Shown: positions 9,368 through 18,415 of the stretch, in pieces
Layout of the letters: each line of letters starts with the position of its first letter
Position numbering within the stretch: position 1 is the first letter of the stretch
Source of the DNA: an uncultured Bacteroidota bacterium
GTDB lineage: Bacteria > Bacteroidota > Bacteroidia > AKYH767-A > JABDAW01
Assembly: GCA_903844645.1 (NCBI GenBank)
Contig: CAIMUP010000042.1
Location: 1 to 34,191 of the forward strand
Direction: 5' to 3'
DNA length: 34,191 nt
Translations under genes and position numbers: made by a program
The notes under the pieces: model-generated
Databases searched by the model: none
Seen by the model: the letters and a program-made list of their open reading frames with translations, nothing else
Told to the model about the DNA's origin: nothing

Positions 9368-10123
9368 TTATTGCTTGCAGCCAAAATTACCAGACATTTT
9401 AATGATAGTACTTGAACTGTCTTGCTTTGCATCAATGTTATTATAAACTGCCTGAATATGCCCATTGTTAACATATATTGCAAGAGTTCCGGATAATGAT
9501 TTACAGTTTTGACCAATGAAGCCCATATCAGGATTTCCAGAATGCATAAACACACTTGCACTATTATTTGATAGGTTAGATGAATCGGACTGTAAAGAAT
9601 AATAACCACTGGAAGTTGGAGGATGCGAATCAGGTAAAATAACATCAGCTGTCACTTCCCATAATTCTGAAATGTAATCAAAATTGTAAAATTCCAATAT
9701 CCAATTATTGCCATTGGAAAAAGAATAAATATAAAGATCATTAATCGGACTTTTAGTATTAATGGCTGTTCCCCATTCAATTGCACTATCTTTTATGATT
9801 GCGACAATCTCAACTGGAATTGAATTAGAAACAGAATTACTTTTCTTTCCATTTTTTGAGAATACCTGAAGGGTAAAAGTTCGGTTGCCAAACGATTGGT
9901 TGGTATCAATCATATAATCGGCATTTTGAGAAGTTAATGTAGAGCCATCAGGCATCGTCCAGATATAAGAATAAGCATCCGATGAAGTATTTTTAAGATG
10001 AATTGTTTCACCTTTGTTATAGGCACCTTTATCTGATATGAAGGATGCTTTGGGGTCGCTCGCGCAACCAGTAATTGTCAGGATAATTGCCAAGCTAAGG
10101 AATGTTGAGGTAAGGTTTTTCAT
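9368..10123 (-). CDS. Lipoprotein with N-terminal PKD domain
   Basis: 251 aa. A type II signal peptide ends in the lipobox LTITGC, so Cys20 should be lipidated and the protein anchored to a membrane, probably the outer one. Residues ~27-110 look like a PKD/Ig-like beta-sandwich (GETIHLKNTSSDAYSYIWTMPDG), typical of surface adhesion or binding modules. The remaining ~140 residues are beta-rich with conserved-looking aromatic positions but match nothing I know. No catalytic motif. It stands alone between a 673-bp gap with array C and a divergent gap. Lipoprotein and PKD calls are from sequence; the role is unknown. Confidence 0.8.
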   Translation of the reverse strand: MKNLTSTFLSLAIILTITGCASDPKASFISDKGAYNKGETIHLKNTSSDAYSYIWTMPDGSTLTSQNADYMIDTNQSFGNRTFTLQVFSKNGKKSNSVSNSIPVEIVAIIKDSAIEWGTAINTKSPINDLYIYSFSNGNNWILEFYNFDYISELWEVTADVILPDSHPPTSSGYYSLQSDSSNLSNNSASVFMHSGNPDMGFIGQNCKSLSGTLAIYVNNGHIQAVYNNIDAKQDSSSTIIKMSGNFGCKQ

Positions 10124-10231
10124 TGCATATTATTTTTATAAAAGACAAAAGAAACAGGCAAAGGTTTAATTGTCGAATTCATTGACCGTATTATTTAAGG
10201 AAGCAAAATTAAGAAAAGGAAAGGAATGAAA

Positions 10232-10261
10232 AAGCCTCTTGATAGAAATATCAAGAGGCTT
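10232..10261 (-). terminator. Intrinsic terminator hairpin pointing left, with no gene behind it
   Basis: AAGCCTCTTGAT and ATCAAGAGGCTT form a perfect 12-bp stem with a 6-base loop. The T-run is on the minus strand (GGCTTTTTC), so termination would act on leftward transcription. However, both flanking genes diverge from this gap, so no annotated leftward transcript reaches it. Confidence 0.75.
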
Positions 10262-10295
10262 CCGAGCCATGCTATTTTATTCCACCATCATTTTA

Positions 10296-10303
10296 TAAGT
10301 TTG
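10296..10303 (+). promoter_or_regulatory. -7 box next to the methyltransferase start codon
   Basis: TAAGTTTG matches TAnnTTTG and ends only 4 bp before the ATG at 10308. If used, the transcript would start at or near the A of the start codon (leaderless). The -33 region is AT-rich without a clear TTTG. Confidence 0.45.
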
Positions 10304-10307
10304 CGGC

Positions 10308-11204
10308 ATGAAATTTTTATCCCCCCAGAACTTTAATGACTACGAATTGCTCGACTGTGGCGACTTCCAAAAGCTCGAACGATTCGGCAATTATATCACC
10401 ATCCGCCCCGAACCGCAAGCCGTTTGGGACCCTCGTTGGACAATGAATGAATGGGAACAAAAGGCACACGTAAAATTCATTCCCCAATCGTCTGCCGCAG
10501 GCATCTGGAAGAAATTAAAAACCATGCCCGACCAATGGCAAATTAAGTATGGAATCAATTCCGAAGCAGGAAAACCTGCAGTTATCAAGTTTCGGCTCGG
10601 CTTGACATCCTTTAAACATGTCGGCATTTTCCCAGAGCAAAGCACCAATTGGGATTATATTTTTAATAGCATCCACAAGATGAAAACCGATGCCCCACGG
10701 GTATTGAATTTGTTCGCCTATACCGGCGGAGCATCCCTCGCCGCCAAGGCTGCCGGAGCCGATATTACCCACCTCGACAGTATCAAACAAGTAGTATCAT
10801 GGGCTAATGAAAATATGGAATTAAGTGGCTTGGATAATATCCGATGGGTGGTCGAAGATGCCATGAAATTCGTGAAGCGAGAACAGAAACGAGGAAAGAA
10901 ATATCATGGAATCATCCTCGACCCACCGGCTTATGGTCATGGTCCTAATGGCGAATCGTGGAAGCTCGAAGAACAGATTAATGAGATGATGAAATCGGTC
11001 GCCACCCTGCTCGATGAAGAGGAATATTTTATCATCCTCAATACCTACTCTCTCGGCTTCTCTTCTTTGATTATTGAGAACCTTTTCCAGGATTCCATCT
11101 GCGGTAAAGAGATTGCAAAAGCAGAGATTGGGGAACTGTTTCTTGCCGCTACTTCGGGGAATAAATTACCCCTCGGAGTGTTCGGACGATACCGAAACTT
11201 TTGA
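10308..11204 (+). CDS. Class I SAM-dependent methyltransferase, rRNA-methyltransferase type
   Basis: 298 aa. An N-terminal beta-rich substrate region (~1-110) is followed by a Rossmann-type methyltransferase domain: SAM-binding motif NLFAYTGGASLAAKAAGA around residues 135-152, an acidic residue ending the next strand (THLDS), and the catalytic-type loop LDPPAYGHG near 200. The DPPxxG form is shared with RlmI/RlmK-like 23S rRNA cytosine and guanine methyltransferases (Methyltrans_SAM family), so an RNA base is the likely substrate; the exact position cannot be told. Cytoplasmic. The start codon is the first ATG and is preceded at once by a -7-like box. Separated from the next gene by 57 bp that contain another promoter. 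Confidence 0.88.
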   Translation: MKFLSPQNFNDYELLDCGDFQKLERFGNYITIRPEPQAVWDPRWTMNEWEQKAHVKFIPQSSAAGIWKKLKTMPDQWQIKYGINSEAGKPAVIKFRLGLTSFKHVGIFPEQSTNWDYIFNSIHKMKTDAPRVLNLFAYTGGASLAAKAAGADITHLDSIKQVVSWANENMELSGLDNIRWVVEDAMKFVKREQKRGKKYHGIILDPPAYGHGPNGESWKLEEQINEMMKSVATLLDEEEYFIILNTYSLGFSSLIIENLFQDSICGKEIAKAEIGELFLAATSGNKLPLGVFGRYRNF

Positions 11205-11231
11205 TGGTTTCCGATTTATGTTGTACTTTTG
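11200..11231 (+). promoter_or_regulatory. Promoter for the cytochrome/copper oxygenase operon
   Basis: TTTG at 11200-11203, a 20-bp spacer, then TACTTTTG at 11224-11231: a full match to the Bacteroidetes sigma-ABfr promoter TTTG-N19/20-TAnnTTTG. It overlaps the stop codon of the methyltransferase gene and lies 30 bp before the ATG at 11262. Confidence 0.7.
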
Positions 11232-11261
11232 TCGCATTAAAAATTATTAGAACTTATATCA

Positions 11262-12935
11262 ATGAAATTAAATCTACGAATTCTTTTAGCCGGCATCCTC
11301 CTGTTTGCCGCCAATGTTAATGCGCAAAGCACTTACAACATTGTTTATAATTTAATGCAAACCAACTGTGCCGTGGCTTGCCATAATAACTCAAACAACT
11401 CTGGCAACCTGAATCTGGCAGCGAGTATGTCCACCGTTTATTCTAGTTTGGTGGGTCATGCACCGGTGAATCCTGCCGCTGTTGCAAGGGGATATTTAAG
11501 AGTAGATCCGGGTGCTCCACACAACAGTTATTTGTTTCATAAAGTGAATGGTATAACGAACTCCATTGATGCCGATGTTACCTTGGATACCTTGACAGAA
11601 GGAGCTTATATGCCCAGTAATCAGGCAAATCTTAGTAAGAAAAATATAGAGATTATCCGTCAATGGATTCTCTTTGGTGCACCCCAAACTGGCGATGTGA
11701 TAGATACTGTTTCTATTAATAAATTCTACAGCGGGCTGGGCATAGAAAGTGTTCCTGTTCCTCCTCCTGCACCACCAACTAACCAAGGATTTCAGATTCA
11801 TTTAGGTAAAATATTTATCCCTGAAGGCGGCGTAGAGCATGAATATTTTATTAAACAATATTTGAATCTCGCAGATACCATAGAGGTCAACAGAACGGAT
11901 TTATACATGTCCACCACTTCTCATCATTTCATTCTTTATAAATTAATGCCGGGTGTCGCTCCTTTCTTCCCGAATGGTTTGAGATTGCAGAATCCACAGA
12001 ATGGAAATGGTTCTTCGACAGGATATAATACGATTGTTGCCGCTTGGCAAACCCCAAGCGACAGACCACTTCCCGTAACTACCGCCTATAGCTGGGAAAC
12101 GAGTTCAGTGCTCGATTTAAATTACCATCTCTTTAATCTCAATCCAGATTCAGTCTTAGGGGCTGATGTTTATATCAATGTTTATACTCAGCCGAATCAT
12201 ACAGCCCAAAGCATCATGTATTCTTTGATTGTTAACAATCAGGATCTGCATATTCCTAATGATAGCGTTGAACATTCATACGCACTTTGGTCAAAGGATT
12301 CTAGCCAAACACAATTGTGGAATATTTGGTTGCTGTCGTCGCATACACATAAGTATGGGACTAACTTCGGTATCTTTGAAAGCGATGCGTCGGGCAATCC
12401 TGTGGATACCTTGTTTAATGGATTATATAATTCTACTTATACGTTCAACGAAGGATATTATGATTGGGAGCATCCTCCGGTACGATTGTTCTCCCCTTTT
12501 CACACCATCAACCCTCGCAATGGGTTGATACAAAAGGCTACTTATCTCAACAATGGACCTGTTCCCGTTTCATTTGGGCTGACTACAGAAGATGAAATGA
12601 TGTTGTTTTTTATTCAATTTACATTGGGTGCAACTATCTTGAGTAATGGTGATTTAGGTAAAGAACAAGCCGGAGAAATCAGTTTGCATATTTATCCAAA
12701 TCCGTTCACCACATCTTCTACAATAGCTTATAAACTTAAAGAATCATCGCAAGTGAATATAGAACTTTTTGATGTTCTTGGGAATAAGATAAAGACCTTT
12801 GCCAATGAAATTCAAAACGAAGGAAGTCATCAATACCATATCAACACTAATGATGGTATTGATGCAGGGGTTTATTTTGTAAAGTTTATGGTTAATGGAA
12901 ACAGCTTTGCGGAAAGGCTTATCCAAATGAAATAA
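11262..12935 (+). CDS. Secreted cytochrome c / copper type II monooxygenase-like fusion with T9SS sorting domain
   Basis: 557 aa. Signal peptide (~1-22), then a cytochrome c-like domain with a haem-type site spaced Cx3CH (Cys36, Cys40, His41) instead of the usual CxxCH, and a possible axial Met in YMPSNQ. From ~175 the sequence matches the copper type II (PHM/DBH-like) monooxygenase layout: His-His pair at 221-222 and His289 fit the CuH site, HTH at 361-363 and Met446/447 in DEMM fit the CuM site. The end is a T9SS type A sorting domain (YPNPF to LIQMK). Predicted to be exposed at the cell surface and to bind haem and two coppers; substrate unknown. The next gene starts 7 bp after the stop, so they form an operon. 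The metal-site assignment is inference from spacing. Confidence 0.82.
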   Translation: MKLNLRILLAGILLFAANVNAQSTYNIVYNLMQTNCAVACHNNSNNSGNLNLAASMSTVYSSLVGHAPVNPAAVARGYLRVDPGAPHNSYLFHKVNGITNSIDADVTLDTLTEGAYMPSNQANLSKKNIEIIRQWILFGAPQTGDVIDTVSINKFYSGLGIESVPVPPPAPPTNQGFQIHLGKIFIPEGGVEHEYFIKQYLNLADTIEVNRTDLYMSTTSHHFILYKLMPGVAPFFPNGLRLQNPQNGNGSSTGYNTIVAAWQTPSDRPLPVTTAYSWETSSVLDLNYHLFNLNPDSVLGADVYINVYTQPNHTAQSIMYSLIVNNQDLHIPNDSVEHSYALWSKDSSQTQLWNIWLLSSHTHKYGTNFGIFESDASGNPVDTLFNGLYNSTYTFNEGYYDWEHPPVRLFSPFHTINPRNGLIQKATYLNNGPVPVSFGLTTEDEMMLFFIQFTLGATILSNGDLGKEQAGEISLHIYPNPFTTSSTIAYKLKESSQVNIELFDVLGNKIKTFANEIQNEGSHQYHINTNDGIDAGVYFVKFMVNGNSFAERLIQMK

Positions 12936-12941
12936 ATCAGT

Positions 12942-15398
12942 GTGAAGGTCAGGTTTTGTTTCCTCCTTTTACTTTTAACTTCTTGCCCGGTTATCTTCGC
13001 TCAATTTAATATTGAGGGGATTGTTGTAGATGAGAATACACACAAACCATTAGCCTTCGTTTCGGTTATTGTTCCAAATAAAAATCAGGGAACCATGACC
13101 GATATTGTCGGAAAATATTCATTAAAGTCTGAAATGCCTTCCGATTCAGTATTATTCTCCTATATGGGTTATGAAGTTTTTAAATATAAACTCTCCAAAG
13201 AGAAAATGCTCCATAATCACTTAACTCTTAACATCGCGCTGAAACCTACCAATTATACTTTGAAGGAAGTTGTCTTTAAGGCTGGCGAAAATCCTGCCCA
13301 TCGAATTATCAATAAGGTGATCGAGAATCGGGACAAGAACAATCCCGAGAAGTTGCATAGCTATACTTATAAATCATACAACAAATTTTTCTTCACTACC
13401 GATGTTGATTCTGCTATCAAAGGAGATAGTTTGGAAGGAAAAGGTATGACCGATAGCTCGCGGCAAAAGACGAAGGACTTCTTAGATAAGTCGTATATCT
13501 TTCTCGTGGAATCAATTACTGAAAAACGTTTTCTCTATCCTGATAACAATAAGGAAGTGGTCATCGCTTCTCGCGTTTCGGGATTACAGGACCCTTCGTT
13601 TTCTCCTATTGCAAGCGGGATGCAAAGCTTCAGTTTTTATAACGATTACTTTGTTTTAAGCGAACGGAACTACCTGAATCCGATTAGTAAAAACAGTACA
13701 CACAAATATTTCTTCAACATTGAAGATACTACCTGGAAGGGCAAGGACACCGTCTTCATCATTTCATTTAAGCCACGGTCAGGAAAAAATTTCGATGGCT
13801 TAAAAGGAATATTATACATCAATACTAATGGCTATGCTATCCAAAATGTAATTGCCGAGCCTAATGAAACAAAAGGTAAATTAACGATGAGGGTGCAGCA
13901 ACAATATGAACTAATGCAAGGTGGGCATTGGTTTCCGAGGCAGTTGAATACCGATTTAATTATGCACAAAGCCGTAAACGGGTATGCCGATTTATCCGGT
14001 ATCGGTAGGACTTACATCCAGGATGTTCAGTTCGATACCACATTAAGTAAAAAGCTTTTTGATGACATTGTCTTGGACTACGAACCGGGCATGAAACCTC
14101 GCGATGAAGCCTTCTGGAATGAATACCGCCACGATACCCTGACAGAGAAAGAAAAGAATACTTACACCGTCATTGACAGTATCGGGAAGAAGGAAAACAT
14201 AGATGGTAAAATCAAATTCTTCCTCGCTCTCGGGAACAATCGTTTACCGTACAGTATCTTCGATGTGAACCTCGATAAACTCCTCAACCAAAACGATTAC
14301 GAGGGATTTCGGCTGGGCTTGGGAGTGCATACCAACGATAAGTTGTCTCGCCATTTTGCCATTGGGGGATATTATGCTTATGGCTTCAAGGATATGAAGA
14401 ATAACTATGGTGCCGATGCCAATATTCTTCTTTCCAAGAGGCGAGATATACGCATCGGAGCTGCTTACATTCACGATGTTGCAGAGTCCGGGGGGCAGGG
14501 GTTTTATGATAATACCAAATCATTCCTCAACGAAGAATTCCGGAAGTTCTCTATCAAGAAAATGGATGCTGTGAAGGAAGCTAAATACTTCCTTAGCGGC
14601 AATCTTCTTCGATATGTCAACGCCAGTATTTTCATTAAACAAAACCATACCACGGCTACCGATGGTTATAAATACCTAAGTTTCCAAAGACCTGCCGTAG
14701 GGTTGTATAATAACTTCTATTTTACCTCCGCTGGCATCGAATTGAAGTATGCTTACAAAGAAAAATTCGTCAAAGCATTTGATCAGAAGTTCTCGAACGG
14801 AACTAAGTATCCCGTGGTGTGGTTGAACATTTCTCATGGCTTCAATAATTTATTAAATGGCGAATACCAGTACACCAAGTTCGATTTTCAGGCAGAGAAA
14901 TCCTTCCGAATTCGGAATACTGGCAAGTCATCTTTTATTATTAATGCAGGTCTTACCAATGGCAGCGTTCCCTACCCGATTCTCTTCAATGGTAAGGGGT
15001 CTAATTCCTCAATTCAGGGCATTTATCACACCTCGTTTTATTCCGGCAACAGTTTCCAGACGATGGGGATGAATGAATTTCTCTCCGACCGATTCGCCGC
15101 AATATTTTATACACATCACTTCGGGCATTTATTGTTTAAGAGCAAGAAATTTCAGCCTACGATGAGCGTTGTTACCAATCTCGGCATCGGTTCATTAAGC
15201 CATAAGGAGCAGCATGAGGGGATCGAATTCCGGACAATGGAAAAAGGTTTTTATGAATCTGGAATGGTGATTAATAATCTCTATAAACTAACCTTCTTGC
15301 GATTCGGGGTGGGGATATTTTACCGGTACGGACCTTATTCCAATGCTTTGCCACAGGATAATTTCTATTTCAAAATGTCCTGGACCTTCTTTTTATAA
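12942..15398 (+). CDS. DUF5686-like outer-membrane protein with carboxypeptidase-like N-terminal domain
   Basis: 818 aa. GTG start, 7 bp after the preceding stop; an alternative ATG further in would remove the signal peptide, so GTG is preferred. Signal peptide (~1-20), then a CarboxypepD_reg-like beta-sandwich (FNIEGIVVDENTHKPLAFVSVIV, ~21-105), as found at the front of TonB-dependent receptors, then the DUF5686 region with RIINKVIENRDKNNPEKL, FLYPDNNKEVVIASRVSG and QSFSFYNDY, and a beta-barrel-like C-terminus ending in Phe (FKMSWTFFL), typical of outer-membrane insertion. No TonB box or plug is seen. Common in Bacteroidota, with no established function. Operon partner of the cytochrome/copper protein; a strong bidirectional terminator follows. 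Confidence 0.85.
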   Translation: MKVRFCFLLLLLTSCPVIFAQFNIEGIVVDENTHKPLAFVSVIVPNKNQGTMTDIVGKYSLKSEMPSDSVLFSYMGYEVFKYKLSKEKMLHNHLTLNIALKPTNYTLKEVVFKAGENPAHRIINKVIENRDKNNPEKLHSYTYKSYNKFFFTTDVDSAIKGDSLEGKGMTDSSRQKTKDFLDKSYIFLVESITEKRFLYPDNNKEVVIASRVSGLQDPSFSPIASGMQSFSFYNDYFVLSERNYLNPISKNSTHKYFFNIEDTTWKGKDTVFIISFKPRSGKNFDGLKGILYINTNGYAIQNVIAEPNETKGKLTMRVQQQYELMQGGHWFPRQLNTDLIMHKAVNGYADLSGIGRTYIQDVQFDTTLSKKLFDDIVLDYEPGMKPRDEAFWNEYRHDTLTEKEKNTYTVIDSIGKKENIDGKIKFFLALGNNRLPYSIFDVNLDKLLNQNDYEGFRLGLGVHTNDKLSRHFAIGGYYAYGFKDMKNNYGADANILLSKRRDIRIGAAYIHDVAESGGQGFYDNTKSFLNEEFRKFSIKKMDAVKEAKYFLSGNLLRYVNASIFIKQNHTTATDGYKYLSFQRPAVGLYNNFYFTSAGIELKYAYKEKFVKAFDQKFSNGTKYPVVWLNISHGFNNLLNGEYQYTKFDFQAEKSFRIRNTGKSSFIINAGLTNGSVPYPILFNGKGSNSSIQGIYHTSFYSGNSFQTMGMNEFLSDRFAAIFYTHHFGHLLFKSKKFQPTMSVVTNLGIGSLSHKEQHEGIEFRTMEKGFYESGMVINNLYKLTFLRFGVGIFYRYGPYSNALPQDNFYFKMSWTFFL

Positions 15399-15427
15399 TC
15401 TAATTCTTGGCGAAACTTGTATCCAAC

Positions 15428-15460
15428 AAAAAAGCCTTCTCATCTCGAGAAGGCTTTTTT
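15428..15460. terminator. Bidirectional intrinsic terminator
   Basis: AAAAAAGCCTTCTC and GAGAAGGCTTTTTT form a perfect 14-bp stem with a 5-base loop and a T-run on both strands. It sits between two convergent genes (stops at 15398 and 15480), so it would serve both. Confidence 0.92.
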
Positions 15461-15479
15461 ATTTTTACTCTTATTATTC

Positions 15480-16151
15480 TTAAATAATGGTGAAGTAAAG
15501 CACCAAACTTTCGGGGCTGCGATTGTCTCCTTTAGGGTTTTCAAACCAGAAAACGACGCAACATTTTTTACCCACATCGTCTGCCGAAAAACTCATGTCG
15601 AAATCGACCGTACTGGTAGCTGGATGAGGCAAAAAAGTAGAGGTCGGAGGGATCGGTGCATCTTGATTAATAATTAATCGCTTCATGCCGATTCTTGCCA
15701 CATCTACTGGCTTCTTGCCGTCATTTTCATGACCTTCTTCGGTGCTCGAAATGGCGATAGAATTTATTAAATGACTACTTCTCATCACCTCGCCATGCGG
15801 AGCAAAAGGGTAGGCAGGAATTTCGCCGCGTGGATCGGCATCAATATGGATTTCGAGGACGGTAGTGTCGTCGCCAGAAAGCTCCACATTCATGTCGTGC
15901 TTCAATTGCATCTTGACGCGCTCCATATAGTTATGGTCAGCGTCGTAGAGGTCGTTAATGTCTTGAATACTTCCATGCGTTTGCGTCGCGATGTGAGAGT
16001 ATTTCGTCCACTTCGGAACCCAAGCTTCTTCCATCGCATTCAAAGCGGTAATTTGTCCGGTTGAGATTCTTAATCTCACGGCATTTAAAATCAGGTAGGC
16101 GATGGCTACCGAGAACCAGGTGTTGAAGTTGTTAAATCTTTGGCTTATCAT
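15480..16151 (-). CDS. Hypothetical protein, unrecognised
   Basis: 223 aa, not recognised. It opens with MISQRFNNFNTWFSVAIAYLILNAVRL, a weakly hydrophobic helical stretch that is not a classical signal peptide. The middle (~80-150) is acidic and His-rich (DTTVLEIHIDADPRGEIP), and the last 60 residues (TVDFDMSFSADDVGKKCCVVFWFENPKG) look like one strand pair of an Ig/FN3-like beta-sandwich. No catalytic motif. Flanked by the bidirectional terminator on its 3' side and by array D upstream. Codon use looks like that of the neighbours. Could be a structural or extracellular protein; function not assignable. Confidence 0.7.
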   Translation of the reverse strand: MISQRFNNFNTWFSVAIAYLILNAVRLRISTGQITALNAMEEAWVPKWTKYSHIATQTHGSIQDINDLYDADHNYMERVKMQLKHDMNVELSGDDTTVLEIHIDADPRGEIPAYPFAPHGEVMRSSHLINSIAISSTEEGHENDGKKPVDVARIGMKRLIINQDAPIPPTSTFLPHPATSTVDFDMSFSADDVGKKCCVVFWFENPKGDNRSPESLVLYFTII

Positions 16152-16380
16152 TTTATTATGTTATTTTATGATTCCCGTTCTAACGGGCATTTGTTATTAG
16201 GGATGGAAAGATATAAAACCATCGGTAATGAAAAATCGGCTGAAATAAATTTCGATATTATATTTTGTAGAAAAAGTTTTTTAAAGACCGTTCAGGATTT
16301 CCATGATTTATTTTTCTGTAAAATAATGACCTGTTATTCAAAGTATTATTCCATTCAAAACATTCCTTTGGGGGATGAAA

Positions 16381-16590
16381 AAAAGAAAATATTCACCGTC
16401 AAAAAGAAAATATTTCGCCAAATATTTTCTTTTTTGGTCCACTCAAAACTTTTGAGTACACACTCAAAACTTTTGAGTACACACCCAAAACTTTTGAGTA
16501 CACACTCAAAACTTTTGAGTACACACCCAAAACTTTTGAGTACACGCCCAAAACTTTTGAGTGATTACTCAAACTCGTGTTCCGTACCAA
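16381..16590. repeat. Array D: seven 21-bp palindromic units plus a 15-bp hairpin
   Basis: ACTCAAAACTTTTGAGT, a near-perfect palindrome around a central base, starts at 16441, 16462, 16483, 16504, 16525, 16546 and 16567 (exact 21-bp steps; some copies are ACCC or GCCC at the left end). Just before it AAAGAAAATATT occurs twice, 21 bp apart (16382, 16403). The second copy makes a perfect 15-bp stem with 16420-16434 around a CGCC loop; its centre (16417.5) is 31.5 bp, three helical turns, from the first palindrome centre. The array lies in a divergent gap. The rest of the gap (16152-16380) holds only a short hairpin, CCCGTT-ct-AACGGG, at 16174-16187. Confidence 0.95.
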
Positions 16591-16706
16591 ATTTTTCTTC
16601 CTCGGCAGCGAAAATTTCATTCCCAGAGCGGCGAAATCATGATTAATAACAGCCAACAGCGTTGTTTTCATCGGATTTCGGACTTGTAATAATGAATGAA
16701 AATTGT

Positions 16707-16738
16707 TTTGGAGAATACCATTTTCCTCCCTAATTTTG
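16707..16738 (+). promoter_or_regulatory. Promoter for the exported protein / lipA operon
   Basis: TTTG at 16707-16710, 20-bp spacer, TAATTTTG at 16731-16738. A second pair with the same spacing follows (TTTG 16755-16758, TAATTTTG 16779-16786), ending 5 bp before the ATG at 16792; the latter would give a leaderless mRNA. The first is the more conventional position. Confidence 0.65.
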
Positions 16739-16791
16739 CAGTCTTAAAACAGGCTTTGGTGATTAATAAAAAAAATAGTAATTTTGTCGCA

Positions 16792-17535
16792 ATGAAAAAT
16801 GTACTTCTTTTGGTCCTCCTGGCAGCCCTTTTTGGGAGCGATATTGTTGCGCAACAATTGTATCAGGAGAACCCTCCGGTGCTGATAAAAAAGGAAGGCG
16901 AGGGCGGTATCATCCTGCATTCAGACGGGATTGGCGTGAATTACCGGAGAATGAAAAATGTTACCGCCAATACGAAACGGTTCTGGGATTTTGATGCCGT
17001 AACGATGAATCATCCGAAGGAAATGAGCACCATTAATCCCGCCATTCCCGATGCTAAATCGTATATTTATGGCAAATTGAATAACGCTTTCTTTTTGAGG
17101 ATGGGTGTCGGCAGAGAAAAGATTATGTACGAAAAAGAGGAACGAAACGGGATACAGGTGCGGTATAATTTTTCTGGCGGATTGAATATGTGCGTTACCA
17201 AACCGATTTATATCGAAGTTTATACGCAAGAAAACCCTGGCGGCGACCTCCAAAAGTTTGATGCGGTGAACCCGCAAAGCCCCGATGTCATTATCGGCAA
17301 GGCATCTTTTACTTACGGGATGGATGAATTGGCTTTTCATCCCGGGCTGTATTATAAAATGGGCGTCAGCTTCCAGCAATCGAACGAGAATTTGAATTTT
17401 TATGTCCTCGAAACGGGCTTTGTATTGGATGCTTTTCCTAATAAAATCCCGATTATGGTACAAGCCGATAACAACAAGTTCTTTTTATCTTTTTATATCA
17501 ACATCATGCTCGGCAAAAGATGGCACAACGATTAA
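16792..17535 (+). CDS. Exported beta-rich protein, probably envelope-associated
   Basis: 247 aa with the start at 16792, chosen because it puts a clean signal peptide ([20 protein letters not shown]) at the N-terminus; an upstream in-frame ATG at 16696 would add 32 residues that overlap the promoter. The mature part has alternating amphipathic strands ([68 protein letters not shown]), as in a small outer-membrane beta-barrel. This type often sits just upstream of lipA in Bacteroidota, from memory. The stop is 7 bp before the lipA start, so the two are very likely cotranscribed. No enzymatic motif. Confidence 0.8.
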   Translation: MKNVLLLVLLAALFGSDIVAQQLYQENPPVLIKKEGEGGIILHSDGIGVNYRRMKNVTANTKRFWDFDAVTMNHPKEMSTINPAIPDAKSYIYGKLNNAFFLRMGVGREKIMYEKEERNGIQVRYNFSGGLNMCVTKPIYIEVYTQENPGGDLQKFDAVNPQSPDVIIGKASFTYGMDELAFHPGLYYKMGVSFQQSNENLNFYVLETGFVLDAFPNKIPIMVQADNNKFFLSFYINIMLGKRWHND

Positions 17536-17542
17536 AATAACC

Positions 17543-18415
17543 ATGGCAGAATTAATAGAAATAGAACAACCGCCGAAAGGAAAGAAACCAGATTGGCTGA
17601 AAGTAAAGCTACCAATCGGGAAAGACTATGCCATGGTTCGGGAGGTGGTTAATTCCAATAAACTACACACCATCTGCGAGAGCGGAAACTGCCCCAACAT
17701 GGGCGAATGCTGGGGAGCCGGCACCGCTACTTTTATGATTCTTGGAAATATCTGTACCCGCTCCTGCGGATTCTGTGCCGTCGCTACTGGAAGACCATCA
17801 GCCGTGGATTTAGGCGAACCGTTGCGGGTGGCAGAGTCAGTGAAGCTGATGAAGGTGAAACATTGCGTGATTACTTCGGTGGATAGGGACGATTTAAAAG
17901 ATGGCGGCTCGGAAATATGGGCAGAAACCATCCGTGAGGTAAGAAGATTGAATCCTAAAACAACCATGGAAACATTAATACCGGATTTCGCGGGTAACAT
18001 GGAGAATCTGCAACGGGTAATTAATGAACATCCAGAGATAATATCCCACAACCTCGAAACGGTCAGGAGATTAACCAAGGAAGTACGCATCCAGGCAAAG
18101 TACGACCGCAGCCTCAAGGTATTAAAAAGAATAAAAGATTCCGGCATCAGAACCAAATCCGGCATCATGCTCGGCTTGGGCGAGTTGCGGGAAGAAATTC
18201 TGGAATCCATGGATGATTTATTAACTGCCGGAGTGGACATTCTCACGCTCGGGCAATACCTGCAACCGACGCGGAATCATTTGCCGGTTTTTGAATTCAT
18301 TACCCCGTCGGCTTTCGCGGAATTAAAGGTGATAGGGATGAAAAAAGGATTCAAATATATCGAAAGCGGACCCCTCGTTCGGTCATCTTATCATGCCGAG
18401 AAACATCTATTATAA
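17543..18415 (+). CDS. lipA: Lipoyl synthase (radical SAM)
   Basis: 290 aa. Inserts two sulfurs into octanoyl groups on lipoyl-dependent enzymes (pyruvate and 2-oxoglutarate dehydrogenases, glycine cleavage H protein). Both iron-sulfur clusters are visible: the auxiliary cluster ligands Cys45, Cys50, Cys56 in [12 protein letters not shown] and the radical SAM triad Cys71, Cys75, Cys78 in CTRSCGFC. The conserved C-terminal RSSYHAE that supplies the serine ligand of the auxiliary cluster is also present. The start MAELIEIEQ at 17543 was chosen over a longer frame beginning at 17402, which would overlap the preceding gene by 134 bp. Cytoplasmic. No lipB is adjacent. Array E follows after about 140 bp. 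Confidence 0.97.
   Translation: MAELIEIEQPPKGKKPDWLKVKLPIGKDYAMVREVVNSNKLHTICESGNCPNMGECWGAGTATFMILGNICTRSCGFCAVATGRPSAVDLGEPLRVAESVKLMKVKHCVITSVDRDDLKDGGSEIWAETIREVRRLNPKTTMETLIPDFAGNMENLQRVINEHPEIISHNLETVRRLTKEVRIQAKYDRSLKVLKRIKDSGIRTKSGIMLGLGELREEILESMDDLLTAGVDILTLGQYLQPTRNHLPVFEFITPSAFAELKVIGMKKGFKYIESGPLVRSSYHAEKHLL

Noticed and set aside
16140-16646. 168-aa plus-strand frame containing KLLSTHS repeats
   Set aside because: It begins opposite the start of the 16151 gene and its repeat part is array D.
17402-17542. 47-residue N-terminal extension of lipA
   Set aside because: It would overlap the preceding gene by 134 bp; the family starts near MAELIEIEQ.
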